Below are positions 1 to 8,521 of a DNA stretch of 64,000 nt, one piece after another. The stretch comes from Betaproteobacteria bacterium (GTDB lineage: Bacteria; Pseudomonadota; Gammaproteobacteria; Burkholderiales; Rhodocyclaceae). Location of the stretch: positions 16,623-80,622 of the forward strand of contig WREP01000007.1 of NCBI GenBank assembly GCA_009779265.1, given 5' to 3'. The first letter of the stretch is position 1. Every line of letters begins with the position of its first letter. Both the position numbers and the translations under genes were made by a program. The notes beneath the pieces were generated by a model, which saw only the letters and a program-made list of their open reading frames with translations, searched no databases and had not been told where the DNA came from.

Positions 1-13
1 TTGAACCGCCCCC

Positions 14-2089
14 TCACTTCACCCGCATACCCGGCTCGGCGCCGCTGTCGGGGGTGAGGAGGAAGATGCCCGGCGTTTGGCCGCTGTCGTCCGAGGCGGC
101 GAGAACCATGCCTTCCGAGAGGCCGAATTTCATTTTGCGCGGGGCGAGGTTGGCGACCATCACCGTCATCCGGCCTACCAGCGTTGCCGGGTCGTAGGCG
201 GACTTGATGCCGGCGAAGACGTTGCGCGTTTCGCCATTGCCCAATTCCAGCGTCAGGCGCACCAGCTTGTCGGCGCCCTCGACGTGTTCGGCATTGGCAA
301 TGCGGACGACGCGCAGGTCGACCTTGGTGAAGTCGTCGATGGTGCACAGCGGCGCAGTGGCCACGGGCGGCGGCGTGGGCGCCGCGGCAACGGCAGTGGG
401 GGCGGGAGCCGGTGCAGGCGGCGCGTCCTTGTTGGCGGCGACCAGTTGCTCGATCTGTTTGGCATCGACGCGGGTCATCAGGTGCGTGTAGGCATTGATG
501 CGATGACCGCCGGCCAGCAGGCTGGCGCTGTCGGCCCAGATCAGCGGGGCGATGGCGAGGAAGCTTTCGACCTTGGCCGCGAGCGCCGGCAGGATCGGCT
601 TGAGCAGCACGGTGAGCAGACGGAAGAGGTTGAGCGCATTGCTGCACGCGACATGCAGTTCGCTTTCCCGACCGGCCTGCTTGGCCAGTTCCCAGGGCTT
701 GACGCTATCGACGTACTGGTTGGCGGCGTCGGTCAGGGCCATGATTTCGCGCACGGCCTTGCCGTATTCGCGCCCTTCGTAGAGGTCGGCGATGCGCCCG
801 GCGGCCTCCTGAATCGCCCGCAGCGCCGGCAGGTCGGCGGTGACGGGCGCCAACTGGCCGTTGAAGCGCTTGGCGATGAAGCCGGCGGCGCGGCTGGCGA
901 TATTGACGTATTTGCCGACCAGATCGGAATTGACGCGGGCGACGAAATCGTCGAGGTTGAGGTCGATGTCCTCCATGCTCGCCGACAGTTTGGCGGCATA
1001 GTAATAGCGCAGCCATTCAGGATCGAGGCCGGTATTCAGGTAGCTGGCGGCGGTGATGAAGGTGCCGCGCGATTTCGACATCTTGGCGCCATCGACGGTC
1101 AAAAAGCCGTGCGCGAAAATCTTGTCCGGCGTGCGGTAGCCGGCATGGGCGAGTTCGGCGGGCCAGAACAGGGCGTGGAAATAGAGAATGTCCTTGCCGA
1201 TGAAATGCACCAGCTCGGTCTCCGACCCGGGCTTGAACCATTCGTCGAAGTCGAGGCCCTGGCGGGTGCAGAAATTCTTGAACGAACCCATGTAGCCGAT
1301 CGGCGCGTCGAGCCAGACATAGAAGTACTTGCCCGGCGCATCGGGAATTTCGAAGCCGAAATAGGGCGCATCGCGCGAAATGTCCCAGTCGGTCAGGCGG
1401 TTCTCGCCCGGCGCGCCGAGCCATTCCTGCATCTTGTTGGCCGCTTCCGCTTGCAGGGCGCCGTTGTCGCGGCTGGTGTAGCGGCGCAGGAAAGCTTCGC
1501 AACGCGGGTCGGAAAGCTTGAAGAAATAATGTTCGGAAGAGCGCAGTTCCGGCTTGGCGCCGGATACCGCCGAGTAGGGTTCGATGAGGTCGGTCGGGGC
1601 GTAGGCGGCGCCACAGCTTTCGCAATTGTCGCCGTACTGGTCCTGGGCGTGGCATTTCGGGCATTCGCCCTTGATGAAGCGGTCGGGCAGGAACATCGCC
1701 TTGAGCGGATCGTAGAACTGCTCGATGGTGCGCGTTTCGATCAGGCCGGCGGCCTTGAGGCGGCGGTAGATTTCGTTGGCGTATTCGCGCGTCTCGGGCG
1801 AATGGGTGCTGTAATAATTGTCGAAAGCGACGCCGAAACCGGCGAAGTCACGAGCGTGCTCGCCGTGCATGCGCTCGATCAACTGTTCCGGCGCGATGCC
1901 CTCCTGCTCGGCGCGCAGCATGATTGGCGTGCCGTGCGTGTCGTCGGCGCAGACGTACCAGCATTCATTGCCGGCCATTTTCTGGTAGCGGACCCAGATA
2001 TCGGTCTGGATGTATTCGACCAGATGCCCGATGTGGATCGCGCCATTGGCATAAGGCAGGGCGGAGGTGACGAGAATTTTGCGCGGCAT
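14..2089 (-). CDS. metG: Methionyl-tRNA synthetase
   Basis: Charges tRNA-Met with methionine in the cytoplasm. The 691-residue protein has the class I signature HIGH near residue 20 (in [13 protein letters not shown]), a zinc-binding insert with paired CxxC knots (CPKC...CESC) near residue 145, and KMSKS near residue 335. A proline/alanine linker follows, then a C-terminal Trbp111-like tRNA-binding domain ([10 protein letters not shown]) that supports dimerisation. The open frame extends 21 codons further upstream, but the ATG at 2089 gives the conserved start [16 protein letters not shown]. It diverges from apbC, the usual arrangement in betaproteobacteria. Confidence 0.97.
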   Translation of the reverse strand: MPRKILVTSALPYANGAIHIGHLVEYIQTDIWVRYQKMAGNECWYVCADDTHGTPIMLRAEQEGIAPEQLIERMHGEHARDFAGFGVAFDNYYSTHSPETREYANEIYRRLKAAGLIETRTIEQFYDPLKAMFLPDRFIKGECPKCHAQDQYGDNCESCGAAYAPTDLIEPYSAVSGAKPELRSSEHYFFKLSDPRCEAFLRRYTSRDNGALQAEAANKMQEWLGAPGENRLTDWDISRDAPYFGFEIPDAPGKYFYVWLDAPIGYMGSFKNFCTRQGLDFDEWFKPGSETELVHFIGKDILYFHALFWPAELAHAGYRTPDKIFAHGFLTVDGAKMSKSRGTFITAASYLNTGLDPEWLRYYYAAKLSASMEDIDLNLDDFVARVNSDLVGKYVNIASRAAGFIAKRFNGQLAPVTADLPALRAIQEAAGRIADLYEGREYGKAVREIMALTDAANQYVDSVKPWELAKQAGRESELHVACSNALNLFRLLTVLLKPILPALAAKVESFLAIAPLIWADSASLLAGGHRINAYTHLMTRVDAKQIEQLVAANKDAPPAPAPAPTAVAAAPTPPPVATAPLCTIDDFTKVDLRVVRIANAEHVEGADKLVRLTLELGNGETRNVFAGIKSAYDPATLVGRMTVMVANLAPRKMKFGLSEGMVLAASDDSGQTPGIFLLTPDSGAEPGMRVK

Positions 2090-2230
2090 GGAAAAGGCGG
2101 AGCGAAGAAAAAAAGGGATTTTACCGCGCCCGCCGCCGATCCGGCGGGCCAATGGCCGTCATCGGAAGCCTGGGGTATACTGTACGAAATCACTCGGGTA
2201 TTTGCCTGCCCCATGCCAACCGGAGCCTCC

Positions 2231-3322
2231 ATGAGCATTACTGAACAGCAGATCAAGACGGCGCTTGCGGGCGCGGTCGATGCCAATACCGGCAAGGATT
2301 TCGTCAGCAGCCGCGCCGTCAAAAATATTCGCATCGACGGCGCCGATGTCGCCTTCGACATCGAACTCGGCTATCCGGCCAAAACGCAGATCGACGCCAT
2401 CCGCAAACAGGCAATCGCGGCCGTCAAGGCCGTGCCCGGCGTCGGCAACATTTCCGCCACCGTGACCAGCAAGATCGTCGCCCATGCCGTGCAATTGGGC
2501 GTCAAGCTCTTGCCCGGCGTCAAGAACATCATCGCCGTCGCCTCCGGCAAGGGCGGCGTCGGCAAGAGCACGACGGCCGTCAACCTCGCCCTGGCGCTGG
2601 CCCAGGAAGGCGCCTCGGTCGGCATTCTCGACGCCGACATCTACGGCCCGTCGCAACCGCAAATGCTTGGGCTGGCCGACCAACAGCCGGAATCGCACGA
2701 CGGCGAGCGCCTGGAGCCGCTGGAAGCACACGGCATCCAGGCCATGTCCATCGGCTTTCTGGTCGATGTCGAAACGCCGATGATCTGGCGCGGCCCGATG
2801 GTCGCCCAGGCGCTCGACCAGTTGCTCGGCCAGACCAACTGGCGCGACATCGACTATCTGATCGTGGACATGCCGCCGGGCACCGGCGACATCCAGTTGT
2901 CGCTGTCGCAAAAGGTGCCGCTGACCGGCGCGGTGATCGTCACCACGCCGCAGGACATCGCCCTGATCGACGCACGCAAGGGCTTGAAAATGTTCGAGAA
3001 GGTCAATGTCCCCATCCTCGGCATCGTCGAAAACATGAGCATCCACATCTGCTCCAACTGCGGCCATGAAGAACCCATCTTTGGCGTCGGCGGCGGCGAG
3101 AAGATGGGCGCCGATTACGGCGTCGAGTTCCTCGGCAGCCTGCCGCTGGAATTGGCCATCCGCGAAATGGCCGACGGCGGCAAACCCACCGTGGTCGGCG
3201 CCCCGGACTCGCGCAGCGCCGAAATCTACCGCGCCATCGCCCGCCGCCTCGCGGTCAAGATCGGCGAAAAAGCCAAGGACATGAGTTCCAGATTTCCCAA
3301 CATCGTGGTGCAAAACACCTGA
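2231..3322 (+). CDS. apbC: Iron-sulfur cluster carrier ATPase Mrp/ApbC
   Basis: A P-loop ATPase of the Mrp/Nbp35 family that carries and transfers Fe-S clusters to apoproteins. The 363-residue protein has an N-terminal MIP18/DUF59-type domain (about 1-90), then a deviant Walker A motif GKGGVGKST near residue 108, a switch region with DMPPGTGD, and the C-terminal CSNC cluster-binding pair near residue 275. The ATG at 2231 lies 6 bases after a GGAG-like sequence and gives the family start MSITEQQ. The frame is open far upstream, but that part is antisense to metG and is not coding. Confidence 0.95.
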   Translation: MSITEQQIKTALAGAVDANTGKDFVSSRAVKNIRIDGADVAFDIELGYPAKTQIDAIRKQAIAAVKAVPGVGNISATVTSKIVAHAVQLGVKLLPGVKNIIAVASGKGGVGKSTTAVNLALALAQEGASVGILDADIYGPSQPQMLGLADQQPESHDGERLEPLEAHGIQAMSIGFLVDVETPMIWRGPMVAQALDQLLGQTNWRDIDYLIVDMPPGTGDIQLSLSQKVPLTGAVIVTTPQDIALIDARKGLKMFEKVNVPILGIVENMSIHICSNCGHEEPIFGVGGGEKMGADYGVEFLGSLPLELAIREMADGGKPTVVGAPDSRSAEIYRAIARRLAVKIGEKAKDMSSRFPNIVVQNT

Positions 3323-3615
3323 GAAACCGCCGCGATACAGATTTTCGAACTCTTGCGCTGCATATTTACATCCGGGTTATTTACCACAGGCGCTTGCGGC
3401 TCAAGCCTTACGCCGAGTGCGCCACAGGCGAAAAACGCCTCCGCCTCGCGGGCGCAGTAATTTGCGGTGTAGCGGCTGTTTATATCCTGATTCGCCTGTT
3501 GATCGCTTTAGCCTGCACGCTGGCGCGAGGGGCGGAGAAAAAACTTTCGTATTCAGACAAAAATATCCTAGACTCGAAATTTTTCAAAAAACAATACTCG
3601 AAATAGGGGAATTTC

Positions 3616-4524
3616 ATGGATATCCGTCTTGGCCGCGTTCTCGTGGCGCTTCTTGTCGCGTGTCTTGCCGTTGCAGGCTCCGTGAGCTTTGCCAAACCTG
3701 CCCATCCATCCGCGGCGGCCAGCCTGGAAGCCGAGCGTGAAGCTGCCATCAAGGCGGTTAATGCGTCACAGAAATCCGGCCCTGCCGATATTCGGCTGCG
3801 CGATCAAGGGCAACTGCACCTGCCCCAGGGCTACATCTGGGTGCCTGTCCCGGCTGCCGCCCAACTGATGCGCGCCATGGGCAACACAGTCGGCTCCAAT
3901 TTCATGGGCCTGGTGTTTCCCGAAAACGGCGCCGACTGGCTGGTGGTCCTCTCCTTTGTGAACGAGGGCTACATCAAGGACGACGACGCCAAGGACTGGA
4001 AGGCGGACGAATTGCTGCAAAACCTGAAAGACGGCACGGAAGCGGCCAACGATGAACGGGTGAAACACGGTATTGCCCCGGTCGAGGTGATCGGCTGGGT
4101 GCAGTCGCCGCAATACGACGCGGCGATGCATCGCCTCGTCTGGGCGGCAAGTATCCGCGACAAAGGCGCGCGCGATACCGAGGGGCAGGGCGTCAATTAC
4201 AACACCTACGCGCTCGGGCGCGATGGCTATATCAGTCTCAACCTCGTGACGAACGCGAGCGACCTGGAAAAGTACAAGCCCGATGCCCTGACCTTGCTGG
4301 CCGCCTTGCAATACGAGGATGGCAAGCGCTATACCGATTTCAACGCATCCACCGACAAGGTCGCCGCCTACGGCCTGGCAGCGCTGGTGGCCGGCGCGGC
4401 GGCCAAAAAACTGGGCCTTTTCGCGACTCTGCTCGCGCTCTTGGCGAAGTTCGGCAAAGTCCTGATCCTCGCCGGCGCCGGCGCGCTGTGGGGCATCGGC
4501 AAATTCTTCACGCGCAAAACTTGA
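3616..4524 (+). CDS. DUF2167 family membrane-anchored protein
   Basis: A 302-residue exported protein of the DUF2167 family; its molecular role is not established. It has a signal peptide (about 1-26, ending near SFAKP), a periplasmic core with the family features GYIWVPVP and MGLVFPENGADWLVVLSF, and a C-terminal pair of hydrophobic segments (about 252-297) ending in a short basic tail. The ATG follows AGGGGA. The stop is 7 bases before the GTG of the M50-type protease gene, so the two are probably one transcript and may act together at the membrane. The 293 bases upstream contain no convincing gene. Confidence 0.75.
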   Translation: MDIRLGRVLVALLVACLAVAGSVSFAKPAHPSAAASLEAEREAAIKAVNASQKSGPADIRLRDQGQLHLPQGYIWVPVPAAAQLMRAMGNTVGSNFMGLVFPENGADWLVVLSFVNEGYIKDDDAKDWKADELLQNLKDGTEAANDERVKHGIAPVEVIGWVQSPQYDAAMHRLVWAASIRDKGARDTEGQGVNYNTYALGRDGYISLNLVTNASDLEKYKPDALTLLAALQYEDGKRYTDFNASTDKVAAYGLAALVAGAAAKKLGLFATLLALLAKFGKVLILAGAGALWGIGKFFTRKT

Positions 4525-4531
4525 GAGCGGT

Positions 4532-5233
4532 GTGGTGAAGCTGTTTCTGTTGCTCCTGCTCAAAGGGGGCAAGCTGTTCGTGAGCGGCGGCTCGATGCTG
4601 GTGTCGGTCGTCGCCTATGCCTTCGTTTTCGGCTGGCGCTACGCGGCAGGCTTCGTCGGGCTGATTTTTGTTCATGAAATGGGCCACTATCTAGCGGCGC
4701 GCCAGCGCGGCCTCAATGTCGGCGCGCCGACCTTCATACCCTTCGTCGGCGCCTGGATCGAACTCAAGGATCTCCCCCACGATGTCGAAACCGAAGCTTG
4801 GGTCGGCTTCGCCGGGCCTCTGCTCGGCAGCGTCGCCGCGGTGGGTTGCTACTTCGCGGCGCGAGCCTACGACAGCAACCTGCTGCTGGCGCTGGCTTAC
4901 GCCGGATTTTTCATCAATCTGTTCAACCTGATTCCCCTGTCGCCCTTCGATGGCGGGCGCATCACCGCCGTACTCTCGCCGCGCATCTGGCTGCTCGGCG
5001 TCCCTGTGCTGGCAGGGATATTCCTCTGGCGGCCAAGTCCACTGCTGATCCTGATGGCGGTTCTGGCCGCGCCCCAAGTCATGAAGGCATGGAAGCACGA
5101 TCCAACCGATCCGGCAAACCAGCGCTACTACGCCGTCTCGAACGAAACGCGCCTGACCTACGCACTGTACTACCTCGGCCTGCTCGTATTCCTGGCCATC
5201 ATGGCGCACGACACGCACGAAATGCTGGCCTGA
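4532..5233 (+). CDS. Site-2-protease-like (M50) membrane metallopeptidase
   Basis: A 233-residue polytopic membrane protein. It has the zinc-binding HEMGH motif inside a membrane segment near residue 48 and a second metal-site motif NLIPLSPFDGGRI near residue 132. Both are hallmarks of the M50 rhomboid-unrelated intramembrane metalloproteases. No PDZ domain is visible, so it is of the short, stand-alone kind. It uses a GTG start. Coupling to the upstream DUF2167 gene suggests a shared membrane function; the substrate is unknown. Confidence 0.8.
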   Translation: MVKLFLLLLLKGGKLFVSGGSMLVSVVAYAFVFGWRYAAGFVGLIFVHEMGHYLAARQRGLNVGAPTFIPFVGAWIELKDLPHDVETEAWVGFAGPLLGSVAAVGCYFAARAYDSNLLLALAYAGFFINLFNLIPLSPFDGGRITAVLSPRIWLLGVPVLAGIFLWRPSPLLILMAVLAAPQVMKAWKHDPTDPANQRYYAVSNETRLTYALYYLGLLVFLAIMAHDTHEMLA

Positions 5234-5373
5234 ACACCATACGATTGCCGGGAACGGGTGTAAGCCTTTGACGCGATGTGGCGCAGTAGGCTGATATGGA
5301 GCGAAGTGGAGTCCCGGCTTCAATCGCTGGCGGCGATGAATTTTGCAGCGCCCCACTCGCCCCGCGCAGGCTT

Positions 5374-5832
5374 TCAGCCGAAGCTTTGCTGCGGTTCCTC
5401 GCCTTCGGGCCAGTGGCGGATGTATTGTTTCAGCATCCTGTTTTCGAGATCCTGCTCTTCGAGCACCGCCTTGGCGACATCGAGGAAGGAAACCGCGCCT
5501 TTCAGCTTGCCGTCTTCAAGCACCGGAATATAGCGGCTGCGGTTAACCACCATCAGACGGCGCAGGTCGTTGAGGTGGGTGTCCGGCGACGCGGTGATGG
5601 GATTTTTGATCATGAAGTCGCCGATCGGCGCGTTTTCGATGTCGCGCCGCGCGTGAATCGCCGAGATCAGTTCGCGGTGCGTCAGCATGCCCGCCAATGT
5701 CTCGCCTTCCATCACCACGAGAACCCCGACATGGCGCTCGGCCATCATCGCCAGCGCGTCGGCCAGTGTTTGCCGCGGGGAAAGGGTGTGCACTTCGGTT
5801 TCCCCGAAATCGAGCATTTCGCGTACCAGCAT
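5374..5832 (-). CDS. CBS-pair domain protein
   Basis: A 152-residue cytoplasmic protein made of two CBS motifs (about 1-60 and 65-125). The motifs LADALAMMAERHVGVLVV and LRRLMVVNRSRYIPVLEDG typify this adenine-nucleotide-sensing fold. A short charged tail follows with no further domain. The ATG at 5832 follows AGGAG. It lies 94 bases after the cyanophycin synthetase gene on the same strand and could be the last gene of that cluster. A role in sensing energy charge for polymer metabolism is only an inference. Confidence 0.8.
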   Translation of the reverse strand: MLVREMLDFGETEVHTLSPRQTLADALAMMAERHVGVLVVMEGETLAGMLTHRELISAIHARRDIENAPIGDFMIKNPITASPDTHLNDLRRLMVVNRSRYIPVLEDGKLKGAVSFLDVAKAVLEEQDLENRMLKQYIRHWPEGEEPQQSFG

Positions 5833-5926
5833 CCTGAAGCTCCTCTCTTGTTTTGCGGCGTGTCACGGGGACACGGCTGAATTCTTGATGTTATTCGATC
5901 CTTGGGCTTTGCGAAAGCGTGGGAAT

Positions 5927-8515
5927 TCAGCCGGCTTCGGCGATGCGGCGGGCGATGTGGGCGAGGGCTGCTTCCACCTGGTCGATGAGAATCAGGCACA
6001 GGTCGCCCTTGCCCAGGCGTTGCAGGGCGGCGTCGATGGCGGCGAATTCGCCGTCGATGGCCGCGACGTGCGCGACCCGCCGGCTGTTGGCGAGGCCGGC
6101 GCGCAGCAGGGCGATTACTTCGCCACTGGCGCGACCGCGCTGGCAGGCGTCCTCGTAGAGAATCACGTCGTCGAAGGCGGCGCCGAGAATTTCCGTCTGC
6201 TGGCGGATGTCCTCGTCGCGCCGGTCGCCTGCGCCGCTGATGACCACCGCGCGGCGGGCCGCCGGCATGCTGTCGACGGCCTTGACCAGGGCCAGCATGG
6301 CGTCGGGGTTGTGGCCGTAATCGGCGATCAGCGTCGCGCCCTGGTAATCAAAGACGTTGAAGCGGCCGGGGGCGCTCGCCGCGTCGTTGACAAAGCCGGC
6401 CAGCGCCGCCGCGATGCTGGCCCAGCCGTAGCCGAGCGCCCAGGCGGTGGCGACGGCGGCCATGGCGTTTTCGATCTGGAAGCCGATCGTGCCATTGCGC
6501 GTCAGCGGCACGTGGGCGAGCGGAATGCGGTTTTTCTTGCGGCCTTCGCCGCAGACGATGTCGCCCTTTTCGACATACACCACGCGCTTGCCCTGGGCGC
6601 GGTGAGTGGCCAGCACCGGATGGGCCGGGTCGAGGGCGAAGAAGATGATTTCACCGGGGCAGTGGCGGGCCATGGCCGCGACCACCGGATCGGCGGCGTT
6701 AAGCACGGCGGCGCCGGCCGGGGCGACGTTTTCGACGATGACGCGCTTGATGACGGCGAGATCGTGCACGGTGGTGATGTAGCTGAGGCCGAGGTGATCG
6801 CCCAGCCCGATATTGGTGACGACGGCGACATCGCACATATCGAAGCCAAGCCCCTCGCGCAGGAGGCCGCCGCGCGCCGTTTCCAGCACCGCCGCGTCGA
6901 CGTCGGGATGGGCCAGCACGTTGCGGGCGCTGCGCGGGCCGGAACAGTCGCCATCGTCGATGCGCTGGTTTTGCACATAGATGCCGTCGGTGCTGGTCAT
7001 GCCGACGCGCAGGCCGTTGTGCTCGAAGATGCGACCGATCAGGCGGCTGGTGGTGGTCTTGCCATTGGTGCCGGTAACGGCGACGAGCGGGATGCGGCCA
7101 TTGTCGGGCTTGCCGCCGGGGGCATCGGGATAGAGCATGGCGATGATCGCCTCGCCGACCGGGCGGCCCTTGCCGAAGGAGGGGTCGAGGTGCATGCGCA
7201 GGCCGGGGACGGCGTTGACTTCGACAATACCGCCGCCCTGCGCCTCCAGCGGTTTGAGCATGGTGTCGCAAACGACGTCGATGCCGGCGATGTCGAGACC
7301 GACCGTGCGGGCGGCGGCGATGGCGGCGGCGGCCAGTTCGGGGTGAACGTCGTCGGTGACATCGGTGGCGCTGCCGCCGGTCGACAGATTGGCGTTATTG
7401 CGCAGCACCACGCGCACGCCGCGCGCCGGCACGGAATCGGCGCTGTAGCCCTGCTCGGCGAGGCGGGCAAGGGCGATTTCGTCGAGGCGAATCCTGGTCA
7501 GCGAGGTGGCATGGCCGGCGGAACGGCGCGGATCGCTGTTGACGATGGCGACCAGTTCGCTGACCGTGTGGCTGCCGTCGCCGATGACCAGCGGCGGATC
7601 GCGCCGGGCGGCGGCGATCAGCTTGTCGCCGACGACCAGCAGGCGGTAATCGTGGCCGGGCAGATATTTTTCGACCATGACCTGATCGCGGCAGTCGGCG
7701 GCGAGGCGGTAAGCGTGGCGCACCTGCTCTTCGCTCGTCAGGTTGACCGAAATGCCCTTGCCCTGATTGCCGTCCTGCGGCTTGACCACCACCGGCAGGT
7801 CGATTTCCCGGGCGGCGGCCCAGGCGTCGTCCTCGTCCTCGACCGGGCGGCCAGTCGGCACGGGAACGCCAGCGGCGTGCAGCAGTTGCTTGGTCAGTTC
7901 CTTGTCCTGCGCGATGGCTTCGGCGACGACGCTGGTGCAACTGGTTTCCGCCGCCTGAATGCGCTTTTGCCGGCTGCCCCAGCCGAGTTGCACGAGGCTG
8001 CCCTGGGTCAGGCGGCGGATGGGGATGCCGCGCGCCTGCGCGGCGGCGACAATGGAAGCGGTCGACGGGCCGAGGCGGATGTCCTCGTCCAGTTCGCGCA
8101 ATTCGGCGAGGCTGCCGGCGAGATCGAAAGGCGCGTCGGCCAGCGCCGCCCGGCACAGCTCCTCGGCGCGGGCGAAGGCCAGGCTTCCCACGTCTTCCTC
8201 GCTGTATTCGACGACCACCTGATAGACGCCCGGCTCGACCGTTTCCGTCGTGCGGCTGAAAGTCACCGGACAGCCGGCCTGGGCTTGCAGGCCGAGAGCG
8301 GCGAATTCGAGGGCGTGGGCCATCGACACGGTGTCGAGGTGATCGGCGGGAATCAGGTCGCCCAATTCGGGAAAGCGGGCGCGCAGGCGCTCTTCAAAGC
8401 CGGGCAGATTGGCGATGACCGTTTCGTCGCCGGGACAGGTGACGATGGCCTGGATGGCGGTGCGGCGACTCCACAAATTGGGGCCGCGCAGGGCGCGAAT
8501 GCGGGAAACGTCCAT
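5927..8515 (-). CDS. cphA: Cyanophycin synthetase
   Basis: Polymerises aspartate and arginine into the storage polymer cyanophycin using ATP. The 862-residue protein has the full CphA layout. An N-terminal domain (about 1-160) is followed by an ATP-grasp domain with VKPQDGNQGKG near residue 247 and the metal-binding EVNAVPGLRMH near 432. A Mur-ligase-like module then carries the P-loop GTNGKTT near 484, and its C-terminal part has DYGHNPDA near 733. The length matches the family. The start is 6 bases after the stop of the CphA2-like gene, with no strong ribosome-binding site, so translation is probably coupled. Confidence 0.93.
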   Translation of the reverse strand: MDVSRIRALRGPNLWSRRTAIQAIVTCPGDETVIANLPGFEERLRARFPELGDLIPADHLDTVSMAHALEFAALGLQAQAGCPVTFSRTTETVEPGVYQVVVEYSEEDVGSLAFARAEELCRAALADAPFDLAGSLAELRELDEDIRLGPSTASIVAAAQARGIPIRRLTQGSLVQLGWGSRQKRIQAAETSCTSVVAEAIAQDKELTKQLLHAAGVPVPTGRPVEDEDDAWAAAREIDLPVVVKPQDGNQGKGISVNLTSEEQVRHAYRLAADCRDQVMVEKYLPGHDYRLLVVGDKLIAAARRDPPLVIGDGSHTVSELVAIVNSDPRRSAGHATSLTRIRLDEIALARLAEQGYSADSVPARGVRVVLRNNANLSTGGSATDVTDDVHPELAAAAIAAARTVGLDIAGIDVVCDTMLKPLEAQGGGIVEVNAVPGLRMHLDPSFGKGRPVGEAIIAMLYPDAPGGKPDNGRIPLVAVTGTNGKTTTSRLIGRIFEHNGLRVGMTSTDGIYVQNQRIDDGDCSGPRSARNVLAHPDVDAAVLETARGGLLREGLGFDMCDVAVVTNIGLGDHLGLSYITTVHDLAVIKRVIVENVAPAGAAVLNAADPVVAAMARHCPGEIIFFALDPAHPVLATHRAQGKRVVYVEKGDIVCGEGRKKNRIPLAHVPLTRNGTIGFQIENAMAAVATAWALGYGWASIAAALAGFVNDAASAPGRFNVFDYQGATLIADYGHNPDAMLALVKAVDSMPAARRAVVISGAGDRRDEDIRQQTEILGAAFDDVILYEDACQRGRASGEVIALLRAGLANSRRVAHVAAIDGEFAAIDAALQRLGKGDLCLILIDQVEAALAHIARRIAEAG

Positions 8516-8521
8516 GATTTT

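Noticed and set aside
3394..3606. 70-residue frame with a hydrophobic stretch before the DUF2167 gene
   Set aside because: No ribosome-binding site, no recognisable family, and a composition resembling repeat DNA.
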